From positions 1 through 37,126 of the forward strand of contig JAJQBC010000081.1 of NCBI GenBank assembly GCA_021203465.1: DNA of 37,126 nucleotides, given 5' to 3'. Below are positions 1 through 7,864 of the stretch, one piece after another; positions within the stretch are counted from its first letter, which is position 1; every line of letters begins with the position of its first letter. The notes beneath the pieces are model-generated. The model was not told the DNA's origin. It searched no databases and worked only from the letters and a program-made list of their open reading frames with translations. Position numbers and translations under genes: made by a program. The DNA is from Lachnospiraceae bacterium (GTDB lineage Bacteria; Bacillota; Clostridia; Lachnospirales; Lachnospiraceae).

Positions 1-72
1 AATATTTTTATTTTACCATTCAGCACCAAAATTGCAAGAGCAGCACGGCTTTTCGGACGGCCGCATTTTTTG

Positions 73-101
73 TTTACTTTTCCAAACTTATATACTATGA
101 T
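73..101 (+). promoter_or_regulatory. Probable promoter of queH
   Basis: A -35 box TTTACT (73-78) and a -10 box TATGAT (96-101) are separated by 17 bases. Transcription would start near 108, leaving a leader of about 100 bases before the chosen queH start at 212. The leader contains a small CCTGC/GCAGG hairpin (170-185). I see no known riboswitch in it. Confidence 0.5.
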
Positions 102-211
102 ATTGAAGGCAAAGCTACTTGAAGCACATCTTTGATTGCATGTTCTGTGCCTGTATGCGGCTGTGCTTACCTGCATCCGAGCAGGCAAACCTGTGGAAAG
201 AGGATCCGGAT

Positions 212-856
212 ATGAACCGACGAAACTATCAAAAAGAGCTGGATAAGGAAATCGACCACGTTCAAGGGACAGGAATTATCCCGACGCTCCTGCTGCATAG
301 CTGCTGCGCGCCCTGCAGCAGCTATGTGTTGGAATACCTGACAGAATATTTTCGGATCACACTGCTCTACTACAACCCGAACATCTACCCGGAGAGCGAA
401 TACCGCTGCCGGGTGCAGGAGCAGCAGCGGTTGATCCGGGAGCTGCCGACGCGCCACCTGGTCGAATTTCTGGAAGGCGATTACCGCCCGGAGGATTTCT
501 ATGCCTGTGCGAAGGGGCTGGAGTCTCTGCCGGAGGGTGGCGAGCGCTGCTTCCGCTGCTACCGTCTGCGACTCACCGAGGCTGCAAAAACGGCAAAAGA
601 AAAGGGCTGCGACTACTTCGCCACAACCCTGTCCATCAGTCCGCTGAAAAATGCCGATAAGCTTAATGAGATCGGCGAGTCACTGGCCGCGGAATACGGT
701 CTTCGCTGGCTCCCGAATGATTTCAAAAAGCGGGACGGCTACAAACGCTCCATCGAACTGTCAAAAGAGTACGGACTCTACCGGCAGGATTACTGCGGCT
801 GCGTCTACTCTCAGATGGAGCGGAATCGGCAGAAAAACCCTATCTCGTCGGAATAA
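212..856 (+). CDS. queH: Epoxyqueuosine reductase QueH
   Basis: This 214-residue protein belongs to the QueH (DUF208) family, which carries out the last step of queuosine synthesis: reduction of epoxyqueuosine in tRNA to queuosine. The family cysteines are visible. They are an adjacent pair plus a third in the HSCCAPCSSY motif (Cys31, 32 and 35), a CxxC in RCFRCYR (113 and 116), and a CGC near the end (195 and 197). The YYNPNIYPESEY segment is also typical of the family. An in-frame TTG at 119 would add 31 residues, but the ATG at 212 is better: it follows an AGAGG ribosome site and begins where the family homology begins. The 3' end overlaps the convergent VOC gene by 17 bases. Confidence 0.9.
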   Translation: MNRRNYQKELDKEIDHVQGTGIIPTLLLHSCCAPCSSYVLEYLTEYFRITLLYYNPNIYPESEYRCRVQEQQRLIRELPTRHLVEFLEGDYRPEDFYACAKGLESLPEGGERCFRCYRLRLTEAAKTAKEKGCDYFATTLSISPLKNADKLNEIGESLAAEYGLRWLPNDFKKRDGYKRSIELSKEYGLYRQDYCGCVYSQMERNRQKNPISSE

Positions 857-1208
857 TTTCCAGCCAGTATCCGTCCGGATCCTGAATAAAATAGACTCCC
901 ATCGACGGATTCTCAAAGCAGATACAGCCCATCTCCTGATGATGCGCATGCGCCGCCTCAAAATCATCCACGCGAAACGCCAGATGAAATTCGCAGTCTC
1001 CCAGATCATAGGGGCGATCCATATCCCGCATCCAGGTCAACTCCAGTTCAAAATCCGTCTCCTCGTTTTTCACAAAGACGATGATGTATGACCCGTCGGC
1101 CGCTTCCTTTCTGCGCGTTTCGGTAAGACCCAGCGCCTCTTTATAAAATGCAAGTGATTTGTCCAGATCCGCCACATTATAATTTTCATGAACCATCTTA
1201 AATTTCAT
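840..1208 (-). CDS. VOC-family (glyoxalase/bleomycin-resistance fold) protein
   Basis: This is a 122-residue single-domain VOC protein. The beta-alpha-beta-beta-beta repeats are recognisable: MVHENYNVADLDKSLAFYKE at the start, then an FHLAFRVDDFEAA segment, and an ending of YFIQDPDGYWLEIIP. Glyoxalase I-type metal positions fit His8 near the start, a central Glu/His region and the Glu in the WLEI motif, so a lactoylglutathione lyase-like or related isomerase/lyase role is possible but unproven. The ATG at 1208 follows AGAGGTG. A GTG at 1217 lies inside that ribosome site and is unlikely to be the start. The gene begins 42 bases after trpS on the same strand, so it may be the second gene of a trpS operon. 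Confidence 0.8.
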   Translation of the reverse strand: MKFKMVHENYNVADLDKSLAFYKEALGLTETRRKEAADGSYIIVFVKNEETDFELELTWMRDMDRPYDLGDCEFHLAFRVDDFEAAHAHHQEMGCICFENPSMGVYFIQDPDGYWLEIIPTR

Positions 1209-1250
1209 ATTGAGCACCTCTTTTTTTATTTCGTCGATCCTTCTGTCTCT

Positions 1251-2255
1251 TCAACGCACCCGGTCCGGGAAGCCGACCTTGTGCTGCACCTTCCGCAGCG
1301 TCTTTGAAGACACATAAGAGGCCTTCTCGGCATTTGCCTTGATAATCCCATCGATGTATGCTTTATCCTTCTCCAGCTCCGCGTAGCGCTGCTGCAACGG
1401 CTTCAGCACACTGACCACCGCCTCGCCCACGGCCATTTTGAACTCGCCATATCCCTTTCCGTCGAATTCCTTCACGACCTCTTCCGGTGTCTTCGACGTG
1501 CAGGCACTGTAAATGTCAATCAGATTATGGATGCCGGGCTGCTCATCACGGTAGAGAATCTGCGCCTCGGAATCCGTCACCGCACGCTTGCACTTGCGCA
1601 TGACCGTATCCGGGTCGTCCATCAGATAGATCGAACCGTTCGGGTTCTCGTCGGATTTGGACATCTTCTTCGACGGATCCTGCAGGCTCATGATCTTCGC
1701 GCCGACCTTGCCATAATAGCCCTCCGGAATCGTAAATACGTCGCCATAGATCGCGTTAAAGCGCTGGGCAATATCCCGCGTAATCTCCAGATGCTGCCTC
1801 TGGTCGATGCCAACCGGCACAACGTCTGCCTGATAGAGCAGGATATCCGCCGCCATCAGCACCGGGTAAGTGAACAGACCCGCATTGATATTGTCCGCAT
1901 GCTTCGCGGACTTATCCTTGAACTGCGTCATCCGGTTCAACTCACCCATATAGGTGAAGCAATTCAGAATCCAGGCCAGCTCCGCATGTCCCGACACATG
2001 CGACTGGTAATACAGGCAGTTCTTCTCCGGGTCGATTCCCGCCGCAATGTAGATCATCAGCAGACTGCGCGCGCGCTTCCGAAGCGTCGCCGGATCCTGA
2101 CGGATCGTGATCGAGTGCAGATCGACCACACTGTAAAAACATTCATATTCGTCACAGAGGTTCACCCAGTTGCGGAGCGCCCCCAGATAATTCCCCAATG
2201 TCAGATTCCCTGTGGCCTGCATCCCGCTGAACAAAACTTTCTTTCCCTCAAACAT
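1251..2255 (-). CDS. trpS: Tryptophanyl-tRNA synthetase
   Basis: This 334-residue class I aminoacyl-tRNA synthetase charges tRNA-Trp in the cytoplasm. The HIGH-like signature appears as TGNLTLGNYLGA (residues 15-26), which is the usual TrpS form, and the KMSKS loop is at 197-201. The length is normal for the bacterial enzyme. The start follows a GGGGAGG ribosome site 7 bases upstream of the ATG. On the minus strand there is no T-box specifier or antiterminator motif upstream. Instead two structured repeats occupy the trpS-luxS interval. The short gap to the VOC gene downstream suggests cotranscription. Confidence 0.97.
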   Translation of the reverse strand: MFEGKKVLFSGMQATGNLTLGNYLGALRNWVNLCDEYECFYSVVDLHSITIRQDPATLRKRARSLLMIYIAAGIDPEKNCLYYQSHVSGHAELAWILNCFTYMGELNRMTQFKDKSAKHADNINAGLFTYPVLMAADILLYQADVVPVGIDQRQHLEITRDIAQRFNAIYGDVFTIPEGYYGKVGAKIMSLQDPSKKMSKSDENPNGSIYLMDDPDTVMRKCKRAVTDSEAQILYRDEQPGIHNLIDIYSACTSKTPEEVVKEFDGKGYGEFKMAVGEAVVSVLKPLQQRYAELEKDKAYIDGIIKANAEKASYVSSKTLRKVQHKVGFPDRVR

Positions 2256-2304
2256 AGCTCAATCCTCCCCATCTGTTATGATATATAACGCTCTCTATAC
2301 CTGA

Positions 2305-2452
2305 GCCGTGCGAGACATATATCTATATGAAAACCATTGGGCAGCGTCGGCACTTAACGAAGTCAAGCCAAAGGCGCAGACTGAGTTTAGTGTCCGCTAC
2401 GCTGACCACTGAGCGAGAGCGCGTTTTCAGATAGATATATTCCTCGCACGGC
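2305..2452. repeat. Structured MITE-like repeat, copy 1
   Basis: This 148-base element is bounded by 30-base inverted ends (2305-2334 and 2423-2452) that match at 27 of 30 positions. The inner part of each end carries the core ATATATCTATNTGAAAAC and its complement. The interior (CATTGGGCAGCGTCGGCACT to GAGCGAGAGC) has further short self-complementary segments. It codes for nothing convincing. A closely related copy follows at once. The outer arm here is GCCGTGCGAG paired with CTCGCACGGC, a different sequence from the outer arm of copy 2. Confidence 0.8.
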
Positions 2453-2604
2453 GCCACTTGGAGCATATATCTGTCTAAAAACCATTGGGCAGCGTCGGCA
2501 CTTGGTGAAGTCGAGCCGAAAGGCGAAGGCTGAACCTAGTGTCCGCTACGCTGACCACTGAGCGAGAGCGAGTTTTCAGATAGATATATGTTCCCACTGG
2601 CGCC
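2450..2604. repeat. Structured MITE-like repeat, copy 2
   Basis: This is a second copy of the element, 155 bases long. Its 33-base inverted ends (2450-2482 and 2572-2604) match at 28 of 33 positions, and two of the mismatches would be G-U pairs in RNA. The interior is about 85-90% identical to copy 1. The outer arm is GGCGCCA-type on both sides, unlike copy 1, so pairing is kept although the sequence differs. The two copies share bases 2450-2452. Confidence 0.8.
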
Positions 2605-2644
2605 CCACTTGCAGTAAATGCCCATATCATCATAACTTTCTTCC

Positions 2645-2673
2645 TTGCCTTTGTCAATCAACTTTGCTATAGT
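2645..2673 (+). promoter_or_regulatory. Probable luxS promoter
   Basis: TTGCCT (2645-2650) and TATAGT (2668-2673) are separated by 17 bases. They lie just upstream of an AAGGAGG ribosome site and the luxS ATG at 2698. The predicted start point leaves a leader of under 20 bases. The promoter lies about 40 bases after the end of repeat copy 2, so the repeats are outside the transcript. Confidence 0.6.
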
Positions 2674-2697
2674 GAGGGAAAAGGAGGCTATACGGTT

Positions 2698-3177
2698 ATG
2701 GAGAAAATCACGAGCTTTACGGTTGACCACATTCGTCTGATCCCGGGCGTCTATGTGTCGAGAAAGGATCCGGTCGGAGATACGGTTGTCACAACCTTCG
2801 ACCTGCGCATGACGAGCCCGAATGACGAGCCGGTCATGAACACTGCGGAGATACACGCCATTGAGCACCTCGGCGCGACCTTCCTGAGAAATCACGCACT
2901 CTATGGGACAAAGATTCTCTATTTCGGGCCGATGGGCTGCCGCACCGGCTTTTATCTGCTGTTGGCAGGTGATTTTGAGTCGGCAGATATCGTGAACCTG
3001 CTGATCGAGATGTACGAGTTTATCCGCGATTTTGAGGGAGATATCCCCGGAGCCGCTCCGCAGGACTGCGGAAATTATCTGGATATGAACCTTCCGATGG
3101 CGAAATGGCTCGCCCGGAGATATCTGGACGAAGTGCTCTACGATATCACGGATGAGCGCCTGCACTATCCGGGCTGA
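2698..3177 (+). CDS. luxS: S-ribosylhomocysteine lyase LuxS
   Basis: This 159-residue enzyme of the activated-methyl cycle cleaves S-ribosylhomocysteine to homocysteine and DPD, the precursor of autoinducer 2. The metal site is intact: HxxEH at His53, Glu56 and His57, plus Cys124 in QDCGNY. The catalytic cysteine is Cys81 in GPMGCRTGFYL. The length is normal. The start is fixed by an AAGGAGG ribosome site. The gene stands alone, with its own promoter and a hairpin terminator downstream. No pfs/mtnN gene is adjacent. Confidence 0.97.
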   Translation: MEKITSFTVDHIRLIPGVYVSRKDPVGDTVVTTFDLRMTSPNDEPVMNTAEIHAIEHLGATFLRNHALYGTKILYFGPMGCRTGFYLLLAGDFESADIVNLLIEMYEFIRDFEGDIPGAAPQDCGNYLDMNLPMAKWLARRYLDEVLYDITDERLHYPG

Positions 3178-3286
3178 TGATTTTCCCGGCTTGCAGAGTT
3201 CGCAGGAAATCGTCGTGAAGCTGTGCAAAGCATAAAGGCATGGCGAACTGACATGTCTGCACATCAAACATAAAGAGATTAAAAAA

Positions 3287-3332
3287 GGAGTATGCGCCAA
3301 ACGGATCCTTCAATCCGAGGCGGCCATACTCC
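3287..3332. terminator. Bidirectional hairpin terminator between luxS and transketolase
   Basis: The arms GGAGTATG (3287-3294) and CATACTCC (3325-3332) form a stem, extended by a few GCC/GGC pairs. On the minus strand the stem is followed by six T residues, a good terminator for the incoming transketolase operon. On the plus strand the tail is only TCTGTTCTT, so termination of luxS would be weaker. Confidence 0.7.
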
Positions 3333-3413
3333 TCTGTTCTTATACATATTCCTGACCCTGACTATATGAACTGCATGCCCTGATAAACACCATCGTTTGC
3401 ATGCGGCTTTTCA

Positions 3414-4352
3414 TCACAGCCATGCCTTAATCTTCCCGTAAATGCCCTTTCCGTCCAGACCGAATTTTTCGAGCAGAACCTTCGCCGGGCCGGACTCACC
3501 GAAGCGATCCTCAACGCCAATGCGCAACATCTTCGTCGGCGCATTCTCCGAAAGGGCTTCTGCGACCGCCCCGCCGAGGCCACCGATGATCGAATGCTCC
3601 TCCACCGTCACGACCTTGCCGGTCTTCTTCGCGGACGCAACGACCAGCTCTACGTCCAAAGGCTTGATCGTGTGAATGTTGATCACCTCAGCGGAAATGC
3701 CGTCTGCCTCGAGCAGCTTCGCCGCCTCCAGGCTCTCGCAGACTTCCAGACCTGTCGCAATGATCGTCACATCCGCGCCTTCCCGCAGCGTAATGCCCTT
3801 GCCGATCTCGAACTTATAATCCGCGTTGTCGTTGATGACCGGAACCGCGAGACGTCCAAATCTCATATAAACCGGTCCGACATACTCAGCAGCTGCCTTC
3901 ACCGCGGCTCTCGCCTCCACATCGTCAGACGGAACAATGATCGTCATACCCGGGATCGTGCGCATCAGGGCGACATCTTCATTACACTGATGGGTCGCGC
4001 CGTCCTCACCGACGGAAATACCCGCGTGGGTCGCACCGATCTTTACATTCATGTGCGGGTAGCCGATGGCATTGCGCACCTGCTCAAAAGCTCTGCCCGC
4101 CGCGAACATCGCAAAAGTCGAAGCGAAGGGGATCTTGCCCGCAGTGGACAGCCCCGCCGCGACGCTCATCATATTTCCCTCAGCGACACCGCAGTCAATA
4201 TGGCGGTCCGGGAAGGCTTTCTTGAAAACACCTGTCTTCGTCGCGCCCGCGAGATCCGCGTCCAGCACCAGGACATTCGGATTCTGCTCCCCCAGCTCCA
4301 CCAGGGCATTGCCGTAACTCTCTCTTGTCGCGATCTTCTTTACTTCTGACAT
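3414..4352 (-). CDS. Transketolase, C-terminal subunit
   Basis: This 312-residue protein contains the pyrimidine-binding and C-terminal domains of transketolase. Two-gene transketolases are common in Clostridia and archaea. It begins with the usual TRESYGNALVELGEQNPNVL pattern. It keeps the catalytic glutamate in DCGVAEGNMMSVAAGL, the ATHAGISVGEDGATHQ loop and a C-terminal domain with VVTVEEHSIIGGLGG. Together with the upstream N-terminal subunit it transfers two-carbon units between sugar phosphates in the non-oxidative pentose phosphate pathway. Its start codon overlaps the end of the N-terminal subunit gene by 13 bases, so the two are probably translationally coupled and made in equal amounts. 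Confidence 0.95.
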   Translation of the reverse strand: MSEVKKIATRESYGNALVELGEQNPNVLVLDADLAGATKTGVFKKAFPDRHIDCGVAEGNMMSVAAGLSTAGKIPFASTFAMFAAGRAFEQVRNAIGYPHMNVKIGATHAGISVGEDGATHQCNEDVALMRTIPGMTIIVPSDDVEARAAVKAAAEYVGPVYMRFGRLAVPVINDNADYKFEIGKGITLREGADVTIIATGLEVCESLEAAKLLEADGISAEVINIHTIKPLDVELVVASAKKTGKVVTVEEHSIIGGLGGAVAEALSENAPTKMLRIGVEDRFGESGPAKVLLEKFGLDGKGIYGKIKAWL

Positions 4353-5179
4353 AACGCTTCACCCACTTTCTCCAAATCTGCCATCGCCACCGCGTACTGC
4401 TCGTCATTCGGTGCCGTACCATGCCATGATGCCTGATTTTCCATAAAGGAAACGCCTTTGCCCTTGACGGTCTTCGCAATGATCGCCGTCGGCTGTCCCT
4501 TTACCGTCCGCGCTTCTGTAAACGCGGCCCGGAGCTGGTCCATATCGTTTCCATCCGCCACGTTGATCACGTGGAAATTGAATGCCTCGAATTTTTTATC
4601 AATCGGATAAGGAGAATTGACATCCTCGATCTTTCCGTCGATCTGCAGACCATTGTTGTCCACGATCACCACAAGGTTGTCCAGCTTTCTGTGTGCGGCC
4701 AGCATTGCCGCCTCCCAGACCTGGCCTTCCTGAATCTCGCCATCTCCAAGCAATGTATAGACACGATAGGACTTTCCGTCCAGCTTGCCGGCAATCGCCA
4801 TCCCAACCGCCGCGGAGATGCCCTGTCCCAGAGAGCCCGACGACATATCGATACCCGGAAGATCCTGCATGCACGGATGCCCCTGCAGACGGGTTCCTAC
4901 ATGACGAAAAGTCTGAAGCTCCTCTACCGGGAGATATCCTCTCTGCGCCATCGCACTGTAGTAACCCGGCGATGTGTGCCCTTTGGACAGCACGAAACGA
5001 TCCCTGTCCGGATCCTTCGGATTCTTCGGATCGATATTCATCTCTTCAAAATAGAGATAGGTAAAAATGTCCGCCGCAGACAAAGATCCGCCGGGATGTC
5101 CCGATTTGGCACTGTGCACGCCCGTTACAATCCCTTTGCGGACTTCGTTTGCAATCTTTTTCAGTTCTAAAGTCTGCAT
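4340..5179 (-). CDS. Transketolase, N-terminal (TPP-binding) subunit
   Basis: This 279-residue protein carries the thiamine diphosphate-binding half of transketolase. The motif GDGEIQEG followed about 30 residues later by VDNNGLQ is the TPP/Mg motif, and SGHPGGSLS and SKGHTSPGYY hold the conserved histidines. It forms an active site only with the C-terminal subunit encoded by the overlapping downstream gene. The ATG follows AAAGGAG. Upstream is a separate promoter, so the pair forms its own two-gene operon rather than an extension of the glycerate kinase transcript. Confidence 0.95.
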   Translation of the reverse strand: MQTLELKKIANEVRKGIVTGVHSAKSGHPGGSLSAADIFTYLYFEEMNIDPKNPKDPDRDRFVLSKGHTSPGYYSAMAQRGYLPVEELQTFRHVGTRLQGHPCMQDLPGIDMSSGSLGQGISAAVGMAIAGKLDGKSYRVYTLLGDGEIQEGQVWEAAMLAAHRKLDNLVVIVDNNGLQIDGKIEDVNSPYPIDKKFEAFNFHVINVADGNDMDQLRAAFTEARTVKGQPTAIIAKTVKGKGVSFMENQASWHGTAPNDEQYAVAMADLEKVGEALCQK

Positions 5180-5268
5180 GGTTTTCTCCTTTTCTGAAAA
5201 ATTGTAACTGTTCCAGACAGCACGCCGCAGGTCTTCGCTTCGACGCTGTTCTGAACTGTTATCATAAA

Positions 5269-5299
5269 TTTATACTATCATAAATCCCGGAATTTTCAA
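5269..5299 (-). promoter_or_regulatory. Possible transketolase promoter with overlapping direct repeat
   Basis: On the minus strand TTGAAA (5299-5294) and TATAAA (5274-5269) are 19 bases apart. A 10-base direct repeat, TATCATAAAT on the plus strand, occurs at 5260-5269 and 5276-5285 with a 16-base period and overlaps the -10 region. It could be an operator. The roughly 80-base leader that follows contains an imperfect hairpin. Confidence 0.4.
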
Positions 5300-5324
5300 G
5301 ACATTATTGCCGGACTGCCACAGA

Positions 5325-6461
5325 TCAGGAAAGCGCCGCCGCGAGGCGTGCCACCTGCTCTGCCGTATTCTCCATGTTCTGTCTTGCTGTCTCCGGATCC
5401 ATCGCCTCATCAAGTGTACACACGCCGCGCAGAATCGGGAAGAACGCGTCAATCCCATTTTCATTGCAGGCCTCCGCTCCGGGAGCGATCGAACCGGCCA
5501 GCGCCACAACCTTCGCGCCATGCTTCTTCGCCATCTTTGCAATACCGACCGGAACCTTTCCCATCGCGGTCTGCTGGTCGAGGCGGCCCTCGCCGGTGAA
5601 CACCAGATCAGCACCCTCAAGCGCACGATCCATCTCCACCGCATTCATCACGAGCTCAATGCCCGGCTGCAGATCCGTGTTCAGGAAGGTCAGGAATGCA
5701 TAACCAAGGCCGCCCGCAGCCCCGGCTCCCGCCGTGAGCGTGCAGTCCCTACCCGTCGCCGCCACAGCAACCTTCGCAAAGGAAGCCATGTCCTGATCCA
5801 GCTGCTCCCTGATATCCTCTGTGACGCCCTTCTGCGGCCCGAAGATGTAGGTAGCTCCGGTCTCTCCGCAGAGCGGATTGTTCACATCACAGGCCACGCG
5901 GAAATGGCATTCCTTCAGCTCCGGAATCACCTTATCCATACGAATCGAGGCGACTTTGCCCAGAGCAGAAGCACTGATTCCCGCAGCTTCTCCCTTCGCA
6001 TCGAGGAATTCATATCCCAGCGCCGTGAGCATACCGATGCCGCCGTCGTTCGTGGCGCTGCCGCCAATACCGACAATGAACTCCCGGCAGCCGCGGTCAA
6101 TCGCGTCCCGAATCATCTCGCCGACGCCATAGGTCGTCGCGTCCAGCGGGCGCTTGTCCTTGCCAACCAGAATAATACCGGCCGCAGCAGCCATTTCCAT
6201 GATCGCCGTGCCCGACTCACGAAGCAATCCGTACTCCGCAGTCACCGGTGCCTCCAGCGGCCCGTGCACCTTCGTCTGCACCGGCTCTCCGCCCATGCCC
6301 TCCACGAATGCTTCCGTCGTACCCTCTCCGCCGTCCGCTACCGGTTTTACAAGAATTTCCGCCTGCGGAAGAGCTTTCTGCACACCCCGCTCGATCGCAC
6401 GTCCTGCCTCCATCGAACTTAAGCTTCCCTTCAGGGAGTCAATCGCTATCACTACTTTCAT
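5325..6461 (-). CDS. glxK: Glycerate kinase (GlxK/GarK family)
   Basis: This 378-residue glycerate kinase phosphorylates D-glycerate to a phosphoglycerate that enters lower glycolysis. Family features are the N-terminal IAIDSLKGSLSS motif, KPVADGGEGTTEAF, a GIGGSATNDGGIGML segment and FTGEGRLDQQT followed by KVPVGIAKMAKK. The length is normal. The ATG follows an AAGGAG ribosome site. The gene has its own near-consensus promoter and is separated from the RraA operon upstream by a terminator. Its position beside a sugar-acid catabolic locus suggests use of glycerate released from acid sugars or tartronate semialdehyde, but no tartronate reductase gene is in the window. Confidence 0.95.
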   Translation of the reverse strand: MKVVIAIDSLKGSLSSMEAGRAIERGVQKALPQAEILVKPVADGGEGTTEAFVEGMGGEPVQTKVHGPLEAPVTAEYGLLRESGTAIMEMAAAAGIILVGKDKRPLDATTYGVGEMIRDAIDRGCREFIVGIGGSATNDGGIGMLTALGYEFLDAKGEAAGISASALGKVASIRMDKVIPELKECHFRVACDVNNPLCGETGATYIFGPQKGVTEDIREQLDQDMASFAKVAVAATGRDCTLTAGAGAAGGLGYAFLTFLNTDLQPGIELVMNAVEMDRALEGADLVFTGEGRLDQQTAMGKVPVGIAKMAKKHGAKVVALAGSIAPGAEACNENGIDAFFPILRGVCTLDEAMDPETARQNMENTAEQVARLAAALS

Positions 6462-6495
6462 CGCATTTCCTTCTCCTTTGAAAAAAGTTGCTTTT

Positions 6496-6525
6496 ATTAT
6501 ATAAGATTTCTTCCGGGCTTGTAAA
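6496..6525 (-). promoter_or_regulatory. Promoter of the glycerate kinase gene
   Basis: On the minus strand TTTACA (6525-6520) and TATAAT (6501-6496) are separated by 18 bases. This is a near-consensus sigma-A promoter placed 35 bases upstream of the glycerate kinase start codon. Confidence 0.7.
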
Positions 6526-6552
6526 CAGAAATTCGCACATTTCTTTTCATTT

Positions 6553-6589
6553 TAAAAAAATAGAGGAAGGAGCCTTCTGCCCCTTCCTC
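6553..6589 (-). terminator. Rho-independent terminator after the RraA gene
   Basis: On the minus strand the stem GAGGAAGG / CCTTCCTC (6589-6582 with 6570-6563) is followed by ATTTTTTT. It begins just after the stop codon of the RraA-family gene. It ends the permease-to-RraA operon. Confidence 0.85.
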
Positions 6590-6599
6590 CGTTCTGCCA

Positions 6600-7265
6600 T
6601 CAGATGGCTCCGATTTTCATGTAAGTGCTCTCAAGCGATGCGCCGGAGCGAATGCTGTCACGCGTCTGGTTTTCCCGCTCCTCAATCTCAAAAGCCCTCT
6701 TGATTACCTCGTCAAAAATTTCCTGCGGTATGATCACGGTTCCGTCGATGTCGCCGAACACGATATCTCCCGGATTGATTGTGACTCCATCGATCTGGAT
6801 CGGAACCAAGCATTCATTGACCTCAGCACGGCCCTTCGAGCTGCTCGGAAGATGTCCTCTGTAGATAAGCGGGAAGTTCATCTCGCGAACCACCTTGAGA
6901 TCACGCGCCATTCCGTCCAGCACAGCCCCGACGCCGCCTTTCTGAAGAATCGCAAGGCTCATGAGTTCTCCCAGAATCGCACAGCTATAATTGCCGCGGG
7001 TGGTCAGTACCATCACATCGTCCTCCTTCATCTGGTCGATGCAGCGGCACTGCGCCGTCAGCGGATCCTCCGGCATGGAGTAAACCTCCGTAGCGATACA
7101 GGTAAAGGCACGTCCCACCACTACGGTATCCGGAAACAGTGCATCCATCTCCCGCCCCAGAAACTGATTGCGATAGCCCATGGAATCCAGGACATCACAT
7201 ACCAGACCCGAGTACAGGTTTTCCTTCAAATACTCAATCGTATACTCTCCTATTTTTCCGCTCAT
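6600..7265 (-). CDS. RraA-family aldolase/decarboxylase-like protein
   Basis: This 221-residue protein belongs to the RraA / 4-hydroxy-4-methyl-2-oxoglutarate aldolase superfamily. Members cleave pyruvate-containing hydroxy acids or decarboxylate oxaloacetate. The signature GAVLDGMARDLK (substrate and Mg-binding Arg-Asp) and the GDIVFGDIDGTVIIP segment are present. It is the last gene of the operon that starts with the permease and the HyuA-like gene, 35 bases after the membrane-protein gene, and is followed at once by a terminator. The operon context suggests a role in catabolism of a keto or hydroxy acid. The RNase E-inhibitor role of Escherichia coli RraA is unlikely here. The exact substrate cannot be read from the sequence. 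Confidence 0.88.
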   Translation of the reverse strand: MSGKIGEYTIEYLKENLYSGLVCDVLDSMGYRNQFLGREMDALFPDTVVVGRAFTCIATEVYSMPEDPLTAQCRCIDQMKEDDVMVLTTRGNYSCAILGELMSLAILQKGGVGAVLDGMARDLKVVREMNFPLIYRGHLPSSSKGRAEVNECLVPIQIDGVTINPGDIVFGDIDGTVIIPQEIFDEVIKRAFEIEERENQTRDSIRSGASLESTYMKIGAI

Positions 7266-7300
7266 TTCATTTTCCTCCTGTTACTGTTATTTGTTTTCTC

Positions 7301-7864
7301 TTAACGCCCGGTGCGCATCCTTGTCTCTATCTGCTTCAGCAAGGCCTTGCCCTCCGCCGGGCGAATCCGCTTCACCGCATAACCCGCGAATTCCCGGAAT
7401 TTTGCGGAATCGCCGCTTATAGACACGATTTCCTTATCCTTTGTCGTGAGCTTCAAGGAACGCCCCAGCATGGATTTGTCTACCTTCACGATATCGTCCC
7501 AGTATACGGTCTTCACCGACCCAAAGGCAGATATCAACTCTATACGCTCCTCAAAGACCTGCGTCTTCTTCACAAAAGCATAGAGCAGGCTGTACGCCCC
7601 CAGAAGCTGGCTAACCAACTGAAACCCCGCCACAAACAACCAGGAATTCATCCCTGTACCCGCCACAGTCTCATCCATGAGCTTCATCGCGCATACGACA
7701 TAACCAAGGGCGATCAGCATCACCCCAAGGACAGCCGTCATCCAGGTTTCCCGCAGGCACATTTGGCCCCTTTCCTTCGGTTGCTTTCTTATCGCTAAAA
7801 TAACTGCGGCTATCACGGCCGCCAACGACAATGCCATACTGGCATAAAGAATCGACTGACTCAT
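7301..7864 (-). CDS. Membrane protein with C-terminal PH-like domain, unknown function
   Basis: I do not recognise a named family for this 187-residue protein. Three hydrophobic segments are visible (about residues 5-26, 42-62 and 73-97), with a basic cytoplasmic loop after the first. A soluble domain of about 90 residues follows. Its pattern of short strands (VFEERIELIS, YWDDIVKVDK, RSLKLTTKDKEIVSI) and a closing helix resembles bacterial PH-like domains. Its start overlaps the stop of the HExxH gene by 4 bases (ATGA), so the two are translationally coupled. It sits inside a catabolic operon without an obvious metabolic role. Confidence 0.75.
   Translation of the reverse strand: MSQSILYASMALSLAAVIAAVILAIRKQPKERGQMCLRETWMTAVLGVMLIALGYVVCAMKLMDETVAGTGMNSWLFVAGFQLVSQLLGAYSLLYAFVKKTQVFEERIELISAFGSVKTVYWDDIVKVDKSMLGRSLKLTTKDKEIVSISGDSAKFREFAGYAVKRIRPAEGKALLKQIETRMRTGR

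Noticed and set aside
119-211. N-terminal extension of queH from a TTG start
   Set aside because: The 31 extra residues do not look like QueH, and the ATG at 212 has a good ribosome site and starts where the homology starts.
2256-2697. T-box leader for trpS
   Set aside because: No T-box antiterminator sequence or specifier loop is visible on the minus strand; the interval is filled by the two repeats.
2475-3300. Minus-strand reading frames through the repeats and antisense to luxS
   Set aside because: One is a translation of the repeat itself and the other is a shadow of luxS; neither has a ribosome site or recognisable domains.
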